Shown here piece after piece: positions 23,467 to 32,903 of a stretch of DNA of 64,000 nucleotides; within the stretch, counting starts at the first letter, position 1, and each line of letters opens with the position of its first letter. A model generated the notes under the pieces. It did no database searches. It saw only the letters and a program-made list of their open reading frames with translations, and had not been told where the DNA came from. Origin of the DNA: Bryopsis sp. KO-2023 (lineage: Eukaryota; Chlorophyta; Ulvophyceae; Bryopsidales; Bryopsidaceae); the NCBI GenBank assembly GCA_030272585.1, contig BSYQ01000002.1, positions 6,448,001-6,512,000 on the forward strand, in the 5' to 3' direction. The position numbers and the translations under genes are program-made.

Positions 23467-23641
23467 AACCTCGATTGTAATATGAAAACCGCCCTCTTTT
23501 AAGCGAACTACTCCCTTGATCATTCTAAGATCCAGCCCAACTGGATCCCCAACTGGCGTCACCTGTCCCTTCCAGGGATGGCTTTTCGTCCCACCCTGAG
23601 TCATTGCGTTCTTTAACCTATCGTACTAACCGTACTAGCCA
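23467..23641 (-). repeat. DIRS-2 split repeat A2
   Basis: 175 bp, from AACCTCGATTG to ACTAGCCA; same as 27792-27966. It shares one base with B1. Confidence 0.85.
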
Positions 23642-23724
23642 TTAACCCACTTCATGAGGATCCCACCCAGAAAAGCTGGAGGAGTTCTCTTCACAAAAGG
23701 CTAAACATATTAATACTAAATGCC
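23641..23724 (-). repeat. DIRS-2 split repeat B1
   Basis: 84-bp copy of B2 directly abutting A2. Confidence 0.85.
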
Positions 23725-23815
23725 CCTTAACTCACAAGTAAGCAGTAAGGAATCAAATACCATGAAAAAAAAAAACGGTCCCCAGCTGTCCCTAGTAACT
23801 ACTTAATAAAATAAT

Positions 23816-24946
23816 TCAGCTCCGTTTTTTCCATGCAAAAAATAACAAGTCGGACTCCGTCGCGACCTGCGCTTTGTCGATATACGACCAAACGGCCGTC
23901 GACGATGCAGACCACCCCCCCCAGAATTTAATGTCCCCTTCACTAATCCCAATCGCATACATTGCGGATGCGCCGCCCCGACGAAGAGAGTGATGGCCAT
24001 ACACACAACCTTTAGGCAATCCACTTGCGTCTCCAAAACTCAAGATAACTCTGGAGAAGCACTTCGCCACAAATTTCGCATCCAATGAAACTGGCTCTCC
24101 AGGCAATCGCCATAATGAGGCGAGTGGAGACGTCGCCATTTCGTGATCCTGGCCCCAGTTTTCTTTCCGCGCTTTCAAAAACTTTTCAAACGCCCCGAAA
24201 ACCTCTGGGCACCCCGAACAAGGAAAAAGCCTCGACCGTCGCAACTCAAAAGCATTATGCGATTTATAGCGTCGCTCGATAAAATGTATCGTGCACTCAC
24301 CCGCATCCAGTTCCAGATCCTGCAGGCGAACCGCGAACGCCGTATCCGCCCGAGCGAAGAAAAGGAAATCGAATACCATCAATAAAAGATCTCTGACTTG
24401 AGGAAGGGTCAAATCCTGTTCCCGAACCAGAGATAACCAAAATTGGACCGCCCTGGAGGGCACTGGCGAGTGCTGCACCGGAATCTTCTCCGGTGATTGT
24501 TCCGCCAAATCCTTGCCCCATCCCGCGATAAACCTCTTGGTCACCTCGTCCGAAAGTTTCAAGGCGCCCAACATAGTCCACGAATGCATGGATTGGATCG
24601 CCGTCAAATACTGTCGCGCGGACCCAGGACTCACTCTCCCTTCCTCTTTCAAAAAGGTCAAGTACTCATAAATCTCCGGGGTTAATACAGGAAACGGGGG
24701 TTTCCCTTTGGTAGACTGCATAAAATGCCAAAATTTTCTAAACTTTGCAAAAATAGTATCCCGTCCAGACGGCGCATTCGATGCAATAATCTTGCGAACC
24801 AAATCGGGCACCACATGCAGCCGTAAAGCCACAATCTCAGACGGCCATTGTATATCCACTTCTAGCAAACGCTCCCAATCATACTGTTGCTGTCCAAACT
24901 CCTCGTTTAACACTGCGAGGACAATTTTTCGAAGGGAATTACCTTG
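23816..24946 (-). CDS. DIRS-2 tyrosine recombinase
   Basis: About 375 residues in the -1 frame relative to RT, overlapping its last ~13 codons. There is no obvious ATG at the overlap; the left limit given is only where recombinase-like sequence begins. The N-terminal core-binding part contains TIFAKFRKFWHFMQS and SARQYLTAIQSMH. The catalytic domain has LFFARADTAF (first Arg), GHHSLRRGGASAMY (the HxLRRGG box), FWGGWSASSTAVWSYID (the W position and the Tyr nucleophile). These are the R-HxxR-Y residues of phage-integrase-like recombinases used by DIRS elements to integrate a DNA circle. Expression probably needs -1 frameshifting or reinitiation. Confidence 0.88.
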   Translation of the reverse strand, partial: QGNSLRKIVLAVLNEEFGQQQYDWERLLEVDIQWPSEIVALRLHVVPDLVRKIIASNAPSGRDTIFAKFRKFWHFMQSTKGKPPFPVLTPEIYEYLTFLKEEGRVSPGSARQYLTAIQSMHSWTMLGALKLSDEVTKRFIAGWGKDLAEQSPEKIPVQHSPVPSRAVQFWLSLVREQDLTLPQVRDLLLMVFDFLFFARADTAFAVRLQDLELDAGECTIHFIERRYKSHNAFELRRSRLFPCSGCPEVFGAFEKFLKARKENWGQDHEMATSPLASLWRLPGEPVSLDAKFVAKCFSRVILSFGDASGLPKGCVYGHHSLRRGGASAMYAIGISEGDIKFWGGWSASSTAVWSYIDKAQVATESDLLFFAWKKRS

Positions 24947-26979
24947 TCCTTCCAGAACCAAACCTTCTTCGGTTTGTTGATAATCCACACTACCGAACGC
25001 CAAGGGGGGTACGGGGTCTGGTTGCACGTCCCCGGATGAGGTAAAAATGTCCCTGCTCGATCCGGGAGCCAAATCCCTCCTTGGGCTAGGCTCATCACGT
25101 GACGACACCACACTGCTCCCGGCCACCAAGGCAGTACCAACAGGGCACGAACTCGCGGTAGGTTGTTGAGGAAGTCGATAGTTTTCTCCAACAATCCCCA
25201 GGGTGGGTGAACGAACGAAACGCCTCTGTCCCAATCCCTCTGGGAGAGAGCATCGATGCCTGAGCTCTCGTGTTCCCAAGTTCGTGAGTTGTATTCCTCC
25301 ACTTGCCGATCCCTGAGCGTGGCAAACCGGTCTATCCGAACCGGGCCAAAGTGAACCTCCAACCGACGAAAAATAGCCGGATTGAGTCTCCAGCCATGAG
25401 ACTGGAGGCGGCTCAATGCGTCTGCCTGGAAATTGTCCTGGGAGGCCACCCAACGCGGGCACAACCGCGCCCCCGTCCGCGTCAGAAATTCGACGATCTG
25501 CTGTAATACAGGAACCAGAGTCGGTTCGTACACCCGTAGCTTCTTGAGCGCCCAATAAGTTACCCTGGAGTCCGTAACCAAGGATACCAGACATTTGCCG
25601 AGGCATGGTTCCCAATGCTCCAAGGCGCGCGACACTGCCGTCAGCTCCTTCCAATTGATTGAATGTTGCTGATATTCGGCCTGAAAAGAGCCGTGACACA
25701 CTGCCCCCCGTGCTCGTCGCTCCCGCTCGTCGGTCTCCACCAAGCCTTTCAACAACGAGGCCCCCCAGCCGGTGAGGGAGGCGTCGGTTTCCAGCGTCCA
25801 ATGGATCTTCCCGGCTTTCCACCGAGTTCCATTCCAGGACGCGGGAACGTTTCGCCACCACTGCAACTCCCTCCTCGCGGCTGCAGATATGGGAACCCAT
25901 GAATTCCAGGTCTTCTTCTGACCGATCTGAGCGTATAAGTGGCTCAAACAGAACCTGGCGGCGCTTAACGCTGGGCTGGTGCTCTGGCAAAGGCCACAGA
26001 ACGATGCCACCAGTCGAACTGGGAGCTTCCAACGCTGTCGGCGCCCCCGATCGAGCAACAACCGTGCCAACCCCTGGATCCGACACAACCTTGTAACCGG
26101 TACTCGTAATAGACATTGATTGGTATCTATTTCTAATCCCAAATGAATCCTCCTCCTGGAGGGCGAAAAATCGCTCTTGATGGGGTGGACTAACAGGCCT
26201 AAAGCCTGGAAAAATTTCTGAATCCACCTGCCCCATCGAGACAAAACCTTTTTCCCCTTGTATAACGCTAGAAAGTCGTCTAAATACACTAAAAGCGTGA
26301 CGGGAATATCGGCTTTCCAAATTTTCTTCAAAATGCCCCCTGGCGGACAAGCCACTTGTCGCGGAAAACGTAAAAAGGACGACACATCCTTCATCACCTT
26401 TGTCCATACAAAAGGTGAAATACACAAACCAAACGGCAATGCACAACACTCGAATAGACGACCATTTACCATAATCGTCAAATATTTCCTCAGCTTGGGG
26501 TGGATGGGCACATGGAAGTACGCATGTTTCAAGTCCCATTGAATCATGTGGGCGGCTTCTGGAAAATGGCCGACCGCCGACTGCAGAGTCTCGAACCGGA
26601 CTTTGGGAACCTGAATCCACTGATTGATTGGTCGTAAATCCATGATGAGCCTGTAGTCGAGAGAATCGCGTTTCTTGATCAAGAAGGCCTTGGACACCCA
26701 GCGATTCGAACGGGCCGGACATAGCACCCCGAGATCCAAATACTCTTGTAAAATCTTGTCCCATGCTTGACCAGTTGCCCCCTCCATCACTGAATTCCCC
26801 TCGTGGAAGGGGGGCGGCGGTCCTGAGATCCAATTCCAATCCACCCCTTGATGCAACCATTTCATTGTGCGCCGGGAAGCTCCCATACGTCGCCAAATCG
26901 TCAACCGCTTCCTCGGCTGATTGAAGAGAAAAGTCGTCTGATCGCGAACTGGCCATTCTGCTGGCGGCCGATACCGCAT
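24907..26979 (-). CDS. DIRS-2 reverse transcriptase-RNase H
   Basis: 690 residues. RT blocks: LIMDLRPINQW (~110), QWDLKHAYFHVPI (~145), ALPFGLCISPFVW (~180) and LLVYLDDFLALY (~230, catalytic YLDD). RNase H: LETDASLTGWGASL (~390), INWKELTAV, LVTDSRVTYWAL and the DIRS signature QADALSRLQ. The C-terminal segment has IDRFATLRD, EEYNSRTW and FVHPPWGLLEK, the DIRS methyltransferase-like region with HPPW in place of NPPF, so it is probably not catalytic. The gene follows ORF1 without a gap and in the same frame. The tracts YLDD, HPP and DALSR are all found in DIRS-1 as well, but the two proteins are clearly diverged. Confidence 0.92.
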   Translation of the reverse strand: MRYRPPAEWPVRDQTTFLFNQPRKRLTIWRRMGASRRTMKWLHQGVDWNWISGPPPPFHEGNSVMEGATGQAWDKILQEYLDLGVLCPARSNRWVSKAFLIKKRDSLDYRLIMDLRPINQWIQVPKVRFETLQSAVGHFPEAAHMIQWDLKHAYFHVPIHPKLRKYLTIMVNGRLFECCALPFGLCISPFVWTKVMKDVSSFLRFPRQVACPPGGILKKIWKADIPVTLLVYLDDFLALYKGKKVLSRWGRWIQKFFQALGLLVHPIKSDFSPSRRRIHLGLEIDTNQCLLRVPVTRLCRIQGLARLLLDRGRRQRWKLPVRLVASFCGLCQSTSPALSAARFCLSHLYAQIGQKKTWNSWVPISAAARRELQWWRNVPASWNGTRWKAGKIHWTLETDASLTGWGASLLKGLVETDERERRARGAVCHGSFQAEYQQHSINWKELTAVSRALEHWEPCLGKCLVSLVTDSRVTYWALKKLRVYEPTLVPVLQQIVEFLTRTGARLCPRWVASQDNFQADALSRLQSHGWRLNPAIFRRLEVHFGPVRIDRFATLRDRQVEEYNSRTWEHESSGIDALSQRDWDRGVSFVHPPWGLLEKTIDFLNNLPRVRALLVLPWWPGAVWCRHVMSLAQGGIWLPDRAGTFLPHPGTCNQTPYPPWRSVVWIINKPKKVWFWKDKVIPFEKLSSQC

Positions 26980-27678
26980 TCACTTCTTTGGATGATTCTG
27001 ATTCTGCGGCGGCTGCTGCTGTTGCTGAGCTCCAGAATTCTCGCCCTGTCCTTGCTGCGCTCCTTTACGAGAACGACCTTTTTTCTGATCACCCCGAGAG
27101 GGCGTAGTAGCGTGCTTAACCTGCGCCCGCTGCAACTGCTCCCGAAACGAGCCGAAATATTCGTGGGCCACTGGGGCGGAGTATCCCCGGAACTGAGCTC
27201 CTTGTAATCGAATCTGATTCTGCAGCCCTGCTGCTGCACCGGGAACGTCAGGGTCTTGGGAACCCCGCGTCTGTAACACCTGCCACTGGGCAACAGCTAA
27301 ATCCAAAGTGCGTACTTGCGCGGACACAATCGGATGGAGATGTTCACGCAGTGCCTCCGGAACTCCAGGGTGCGCCAAGAACCCAACCAAATTAGCAGTA
27401 GTCACAAACAGCGAATACAATACCGGAGCTGTATTCGCAATCTCCTGCCAGAAGCCTGAGCGTTTCCCCAGAGTCGATTGTAACTCCAGACCGTCCGCCG
27501 TTCGCCCAAAATCAAACCAAAGTCCCAAAGTTGCTCCTGTCGAGGGAGCCTCGACCGGGTTATTCGCCGCGGGCAAAAGGGTTGTATCCGACAATTGTCG
27601 ATACAAAGCCAAATCTTGTGGGATAGAAACTCCGTAGTTTCGAGCTGCTGTGGTATACAATGGTAAAAGACGATCCAT
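26980..27678 (-). CDS. DIRS-2 ORF1, Gag-like protein
   Basis: 232 residues with an ATG start, first gene after repeat A1. The N-terminal ~170 residues are a mostly helical-looking, Trp/Leu-containing region. The last ~45 residues are basic and then Gln/Asn rich (RGDQKKGRSRKG, QQQQQPPQNQN), as in nucleic-acid-binding Gag tails. No zinc knuckle is visible. Its TGA (26980-26982) is followed immediately and in frame by the ATG of the RT gene. Suppression of that single stop would give a Gag-Pol fusion; otherwise reinitiation at the adjacent ATG is possible. The assignment rests on position and composition. Confidence 0.65.
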   Translation of the reverse strand: MDRLLPLYTTAARNYGVSIPQDLALYRQLSDTTLLPAANNPVEAPSTGATLGLWFDFGRTADGLELQSTLGKRSGFWQEIANTAPVLYSLFVTTANLVGFLAHPGVPEALREHLHPIVSAQVRTLDLAVAQWQVLQTRGSQDPDVPGAAAGLQNQIRLQGAQFRGYSAPVAHEYFGSFREQLQRAQVKHATTPSRGDQKKGRSRKGAQQGQGENSGAQQQQQPPQNQNHPKK

Positions 27679-27791
27679 ACAGATGGATCAAAATGAAAAC
27701 AACACAACCCTCTGGGTTGGGACGCCGCGAGCGGCAGAAAAACTATCAGTTCGAAGAACCAATACTTTCTTTGGAGATCCAAAGAAAGAAG

Positions 27792-27966
27792 AACCTCGAT
27801 TGTAATATGAAAACCGCCCTCTTTTAAGCGAACTACTCCCTTGATCATTCTAAGATCCAGCCCAACTGGATCCCCAACTGGCGTCACCTGTCCCTTCCAG
27901 GGATGGCTTTTCGTCCCACCCTGAGTCATTGCGTTCTTTAACCTATCGTACTAACCGTACTAGCCA
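27792..27966 (-). repeat. DIRS-2 split repeat A1
   Basis: 175-bp copy of A2 at the 5' end of the element. Confidence 0.85.
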
Positions 27967-28083
27967 ATAAGAGTGACCTTATAAAGCCCCCACAGGCCCA
28001 AATCTCAATTTCACAGTGGGAAGGAATAAAACTGACCTTTCGAAACCCACCGACCTCGATCTCACAGTAGAAGAGGAAAAGAG
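27967..28083. other. spacer between DIRS-2 and the Ty3 element
   Basis: 117 bp that ends in the 5-bp duplicated target AAGAG (28079-28083). No other feature. Confidence 0.5.
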
Positions 28084-28356
28084 TGTTATAAACCTCTCTC
28101 TCCTAGGAAAATAACCTCCCAGCGCCCCTCCTTGAAGTCCCTTTAACCCATCAAACCCCCACTCCTTGATGGGACCCTTGAGATGACAGGGATCACCTCA
28201 GGGCGAGACACCTGGGCTTGCTATGAGTCATCCTTTCAGCACACGTGCTATAATGATCTCATGGACCTTAAGCATATGACTAGAGCCATGTTAGTGCCCA
28301 CGACTAACCCTTGAGCTCTAGTAGTGCATAGACATACTCGGCGTACACTTATAACA
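28084..28356 (-). repeat. Ty3 element 3' LTR
   Basis: 273 bp; TG...CA ends, matching 33457-33729. Confidence 0.93.
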
Positions 28357-28369
28357 GTGCCCCCTCCCT
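28357..28369 (-). other. Ty3 element polypurine tract
   Basis: On the minus strand AGGGAGGGGGCAC lies directly before the 3' LTR, the expected plus-strand primer site. Confidence 0.75.
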
Positions 28370-28505
28370 AATGTGAAGCCGCCCTCGGCTTTACTAGGGA
28401 ATCAAATGCTGATTGGCATCAAGCAAAAGATAGCTGTCTTTTGACATTTGCACTTTCAGAGAAAGAAGATCATCATCATCCAGTGGCCTACTGTGATATG
28501 ATGTC

Positions 28506-31500
28506 TCAAACCTTCGCTTTTGATCTTCTACGGATCGTGCGAGGTACTACAGTCGACTGTTCTTGCGATTGGTGAAATGCATCAACCAATTCCTTTGCAT
28601 GCAAGACATTTTCTTCGGGTTCCCAAGAGTTATGTTCATGGCCATAACCAAGCCACTTCACAAGGTATTCTGTATGGCATTTCTTCCCTCTGCGTCGCTC
28701 TCTGCGATCAAGAATGCGCTCAACCTCCCACTCCAGATCTCCCTCGATCTCAACAGGTGGTGGTGGTTGTACAGTTCCTTTAGCCCAATATGGCTTTAAC
28801 AGTGAAGCATGGAACACCGGATGTATGGGCAAAGTTGCAGGAAGCTTCAGCTTGAATGCAACCTCATTTATTTCACGCTCAATTGGGAAAGGTCCTACCC
28901 ATTTTGGCGTTAATTTACGTGAACCTGGGTGCTTCAGTCGAAGATTTCTTGCATCTAATAATACAAGGTCTCCTACTTTTACTTGCACTGGCGCACGATG
29001 GCGATCAGCTTGCGCTTTAAAGCGTTGCTGTGCGGCTTGAAGGCGTTTCTTTGCCTCAACAATCCCTTCCCGAATTTCATTCGTCATTTTCTGAACTTCT
29101 GGTACAGCCACTTGCTTCGACCCTTTTCTAGGGATCTGAGCAGTCAATGCTGTCCATGGATCTCTTCCATAATTCAGAAAGAAGGGTGTTTCACCAGTTG
29201 CTTCGGATTTAGAGTTATTTATTGCAAACTCTACAACCGGTAACAAATCCGCCCAATTCTTTTGGGATGGCCCGACAAAGTGGCGGAGTGTATCCTCCAT
29301 GACTTTGTTCATAGCTTCGGTTTGCCCATCTGTTTGTGGGTGATAAGCCGAAGACAAGGCCTGTGAGATTTCCCATGTATAGCACAACTCCCTGAAGAAG
29401 TGCGATACAAATCTCGGGTCTCTATCTGTGACCAACTTCTTTGGCATACCATGTGCTTTGAATACATGGTTCACAAAGAGTTTTGCTGCATCTACGGCTG
29501 AGCACTCTGTACTTGTTGCCGCCAAATGAACCATTTTGGTCAACATATCCACAAATACGAGGATTGCATCATGACCTTCTCCTCTGGATGGTGGGAGATT
29601 AGTGACAAAATCCATCGAAACATTTTCCCATTGTGCATTCGGGATAGGCAAGGGTTTCAGAGGGCCTTGTGGCTTTGTTCGCCTCCCTTTATACCTTTGA
29701 CATGAGTCACATCCTCGCACATAGGATTTGATTTGGTCCTCCATTTGAGGCCACCAGAAATGTTTCTTGATTTGCCGACTTGTCTTAGCCACTCCAAAGT
29801 GACCCGAATAGACAGTGCTATGGCAATCTTGGATTATTTCTTGTCTCAATGATCCATCATTTGGTACTGATATCACATTTCCATTCCACCAAATTCCATC
29901 TTGGTTCTGTAACATCTGGGCAGCTTCCAGAGTTTGATACCAAGGATCTTTGGTGTACCCTTCAACCAGCCTTGACTCCAACTGGGTATGATAACCCCGA
30001 GGCAGAGATGGGACCTCAGGATCCCGCGGTCTAGAAACCAAGCCACTCGATCTCACGGTCTCGCATAATACTCCAATTGAAGAAGGAGAAGACGGTATAC
30101 GTGACAAGGGATCAGCCACATTTACTCGCCCTGGTCTATACTCCCATTCAAATTGGAAATCATGGAGCAATTCTAGCCAGCGGACCTGCCGTCGATTCAA
30201 GGTCGATCGGGAATGAAAGAATGTGTTTGGACTATGGTCGGTAATCACTCGGAATTTTCTGCCTTGCAAGTAGCATCTCCATAATTGAAGTGCATACACA
30301 GTAGCATACATTTCCTGATCACTCGTCGACCAATTGAGTTGTGGACCTTGCAGCTTTTTGCTTTCATAAGCTATTGGGTGTCCTTCTTGCAGGAGAACTG
30401 CTCCAATTGCCTTTGTAGAAGCATCAGTGATTACTTCGAAAGGTTTAGAGAAGTCCGGCAAAACCAAACACGGTGCTTCCGTGAGTGCCGTTTTCACCCC
30501 TTCAAAAGCTGTCTCACACTCATGAGTCCATTCCCATGTCTTCTTCTTTTTGAGAAGATCAGTCATTGGAGAAGCCAAGGCTGAATACCCTTGTACAAAC
30601 TTGCGAAAGTAATTGGCGAGTCCGAGGAACGATCTTAAGTCATCCACCCCACTAGGACGAGGCCAATGCTTTACTTTAGCCGTTTTATTTGGGTCAACTG
30701 AGATACCATTGCGGCCCACCACGAACCCTAAATAGCGCAACTCAGTTTTGTTGAAGTCACATTTGGACTTCTTCAAGAACAATTTATGTTCTCGCAACCT
30801 TTGTAATACTTCTCGAAGATGTATCAAATGTTCCTTTGGTGTCTTTGAAAAGACTAAAATGTCATCCAAGTAGATCAAGACATATTTGCCTATCATACCA
30901 TGGAAGACTGAGTTCATCAGGGTCTGAAACACTGCCGGTGCATTGGATAATCCCATCGGGAGCACCCGGTACTCAAATAAACCAAAGGGTGTTTTGAAGG
31001 CTGTTTTGGGGATGTCGTCTTCCTTGACTCTGACCTGCCAGTATCCGGCTCTCAGGTCAAGAGAAGTAAAACATCTCGAGCCTTGTAACTCATCCAAGAG
31101 ATCGTCGATCCGTGGAATCGGGAACTGATTCCGGATAGTTACTTTATTAAGACCCCTGTAGTCTATGCACATCCTGAAGCCTCCATCCTTTTTCGGTACG
31201 AAAAGAACTGGAGCACCCCAAGGGCTAGAACTAGGTCTTATGAGCTTTTTGGCTAAGAGTTCGGACAATTGATCCTGAATCTCTTGCCGCTCTGCGGGTG
31301 AATACCGAAAAAGTGGCCGGTTTACAGGACGTGTACCTTCTTCTAAAGGAATGTCCACTTCTACGGCTCTTTCCGGGGGATATTCCGCCAAACCAGTTAC
31401 AAACAAATCATTAAATTCCTCCAAGAGAGATTCCATCTCCTTCTCAGGGACTTGATCTGATTCACCGGTTTCCTCCGCTACACTTACATGTGCGGGTACG

Positions 31501-32903
31501 TCCTGTACTTCACGAATTACCACCAGAAATGGTTGAAGAGAGGAATCCTTGAGTTTTCTCTTCACCTGTGGAATAGTGAGTAAGGAACCAACATTTCTGT
31601 GGGGAATTCTTTGTTCTCCACCAGTGGCCTTGGGCAAAAGACCCTGGCGTATCAAGATCCGTTGATTTGCGGAATTCGTCACGGCACACTTCTTCTCAAA
31701 GAAGTCCAAGACTGCCTTGCGATTTCGCAACCACGTATCACCCAAAATGATATCAAACTTCTCCATCAGATCAATCACCAAACAATTCAACTTCTCGCGG
31801 AAGCCTTGAATTTTCAGAGAGATCTTTGTTTCACCTAAGATATCAATATAACTCCCATTGGCCAATTCGGCTTGCGAACTTGTGGTTACCTTGAAGGAAA
31901 TCCCATTTTGTTCACAAAATCTCTTGGAAAGGAATGCTAATCCCTTAGCTCCTGAGTCCAAAAGACAATGGGCAGGAATGCCACTAAGAGTTCCCTCAAA
32001 GTGCATTGACATCCTGTCTTGGGTAAGTAAATCTTGAGTATCCTTTGGTACCAAGGGGACAGGTGGGTCATAGTATACATTCACTGGCCAAGGAAGACCT
32101 GGAAGTCTTTTCCGGCGCTTTCCTTTCATAGCGGTGAACAAAACCATGCCCTTCTTGTATTGTGCAATTAGTCTCATAGAGGCCAAGGCCGGATGCGGCT
32201 CTTTATTCCACTGTGGAACTAGAATGCAACAAGAAGTATTGTGTGGAGACTTATTCTTTTCTCTCACATAGTGATCAATGTATTTGTGAAGCTCCTTGAA
32301 TGGAGGATTCAGCCATACATGCTCACCCGAAAGAGTAGTCTCAAAAAACCCCTCACCAATACAAAACTTTGCACACAAGGCATTGGTTTGGTCTGAGTTA
32401 GCACACCCGTCCAAGCTAAACGCTTGTCCCGTGAGTGACTCGAGACGCTGAAACTCTGCCTTGAGTATTGTTTTGTCTGATTGGATATTAGATCTTTCAT
32501 TCACATCCTCTGGAGGGACAGAAGTTTGTGCTTCTTCCTGTTTCTCCTTTCTCTTTTGACCACGAGTCACGATAGGCGCTAAATGTGCACTATCCACTTC
32601 CATTGGGTCACAATTAGGATGAGAATTCAAATCTTGCCTCAGAAATTTCCAGTCATGGGGCTTGGACCTCTGAGAAACATGTGTAACAACCTCTTTGGGT
32701 TTTCCACATTTATGTCCTCGTGTCCAAGTCTCTCCACAAAACCAGCACAATCCCAACTGTTTGCGAGCTTTCAACTCTGCTTTGGTCAGTTGGCTGACTG
32801 ATTTTCTCTTAGAAACTTGAGGTTTAGAGGAATGCTCAGTAGCATTTTTCCTCTCATCAAAAGAATCACTTTGCCCCGTGTTCTTTTGGGTGGATTTCTG
32901 CAT
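28506..32903 (-). CDS. Ty3/gypsy polyprotein with methyltransferase-like domain and chromodomain
   Basis: 1465 residues with an ATG start. Domains in order: zinc knuckle CWFCGETWTRGHKC (53-66); an adenine-methyltransferase-like region (~155-285) with FSLDGCANSD, VWLNPPFKEL (NPPF at 199-202) and CCILVPQW; aspartic protease (LLDSGAKG, ~314-321); RT (FRMCIDYRGLNKV, LPMGLSNAPAVFQ, LIYLDDILVF ~676-685); RNase H (VITDASTKAIGAVL, ADPLSR); integrase with H-H-C-C zinc finger (GHFGVAKT...CDSCQRYK) and DDE residues (MDFVTNLP, VTDRDPRF, HPQTDGQTEAMN); the HPVFHASLLKPY tail; and a chromodomain (EWEVERILDRR, YLVKWLGYG, NSWEPEENV). No capsid domain precedes the knuckle: only 52 residues do, and the leader has no gag frame. 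The methyltransferase-like insertion is unusual for this superfamily. Confidence 0.95.
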   Translation of the reverse strand: MQKSTQKNTGQSDSFDERKNATEHSSKPQVSKRKSVSQLTKAELKARKQLGLCWFCGETWTRGHKCGKPKEVVTHVSQRSKPHDWKFLRQDLNSHPNCDPMEVDSAHLAPIVTRGQKRKEKQEEAQTSVPPEDVNERSNIQSDKTILKAEFQRLESLTGQAFSLDGCANSDQTNALCAKFCIGEGFFETTLSGEHVWLNPPFKELHKYIDHYVREKNKSPHNTSCCILVPQWNKEPHPALASMRLIAQYKKGMVLFTAMKGKRRKRLPGLPWPVNVYYDPPVPLVPKDTQDLLTQDRMSMHFEGTLSGIPAHCLLDSGAKGLAFLSKRFCEQNGISFKVTTSSQAELANGSYIDILGETKISLKIQGFREKLNCLVIDLMEKFDIILGDTWLRNRKAVLDFFEKKCAVTNSANQRILIRQGLLPKATGGEQRIPHRNVGSLLTIPQVKRKLKDSSLQPFLVVIREVQDVPAHVSVAEETGESDQVPEKEMESLLEEFNDLFVTGLAEYPPERAVEVDIPLEEGTRPVNRPLFRYSPAERQEIQDQLSELLAKKLIRPSSSPWGAPVLFVPKKDGGFRMCIDYRGLNKVTIRNQFPIPRIDDLLDELQGSRCFTSLDLRAGYWQVRVKEDDIPKTAFKTPFGLFEYRVLPMGLSNAPAVFQTLMNSVFHGMIGKYVLIYLDDILVFSKTPKEHLIHLREVLQRLREHKLFLKKSKCDFNKTELRYLGFVVGRNGISVDPNKTAKVKHWPRPSGVDDLRSFLGLANYFRKFVQGYSALASPMTDLLKKKKTWEWTHECETAFEGVKTALTEAPCLVLPDFSKPFEVITDASTKAIGAVLLQEGHPIAYESKKLQGPQLNWSTSDQEMYATVYALQLWRCYLQGRKFRVITDHSPNTFFHSRSTLNRRQVRWLELLHDFQFEWEYRPGRVNVADPLSRIPSSPSSIGVLCETVRSSGLVSRPRDPEVPSLPRGYHTQLESRLVEGYTKDPWYQTLEAAQMLQNQDGIWWNGNVISVPNDGSLRQEIIQDCHSTVYSGHFGVAKTSRQIKKHFWWPQMEDQIKSYVRGCDSCQRYKGRRTKPQGPLKPLPIPNAQWENVSMDFVTNLPPSRGEGHDAILVFVDMLTKMVHLAATSTECSAVDAAKLFVNHVFKAHGMPKKLVTDRDPRFVSHFFRELCYTWEISQALSSAYHPQTDGQTEAMNKVMEDTLRHFVGPSQKNWADLLPVVEFAINNSKSEATGETPFFLNYGRDPWTALTAQIPRKGSKQVAVPEVQKMTNEIREGIVEAKKRLQAAQQRFKAQADRHRAPVQVKVGDLVLLDARNLRLKHPGSRKLTPKWVGPFPIEREINEVAFKLKLPATLPIHPVFHASLLKPYWAKGTVQPPPPVEIEGDLEWEVERILDRRERRRGKKCHTEYLVKWLGYGHEHNSWEPEENVLHAKELVDAFHQSQEQSTVVPRTIRRRSKAKV

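Larger units (their letters stand above)
23132..27966 (-). mobile_element. DIRS-order retrotransposon 2, apparently complete
   Basis: Minus-strand order: A1 (27966-27792), Gag-like ORF, RT-RNase H, tyrosine recombinase, B1 (23724-23641), A2 (23641-23467), 251-bp spacer, B2 (23215-23132). The A repeats are 175 bp and the B repeats 84 bp, and each pair looks identical by eye. This is the split direct repeat form also seen in DIRS-1. All three proteins expected for an autonomous element are present in long open frames, so this copy may be recent. Confidence 0.88.

Noticed and set aside
24947-26983. First ~680 codons of the 1055-codon frame as a genuine protein
   Set aside because: This part overlaps RT-RNase H completely and shows no domain; only the C-terminal recombinase part is supported. 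The openness itself is reported as a finding.
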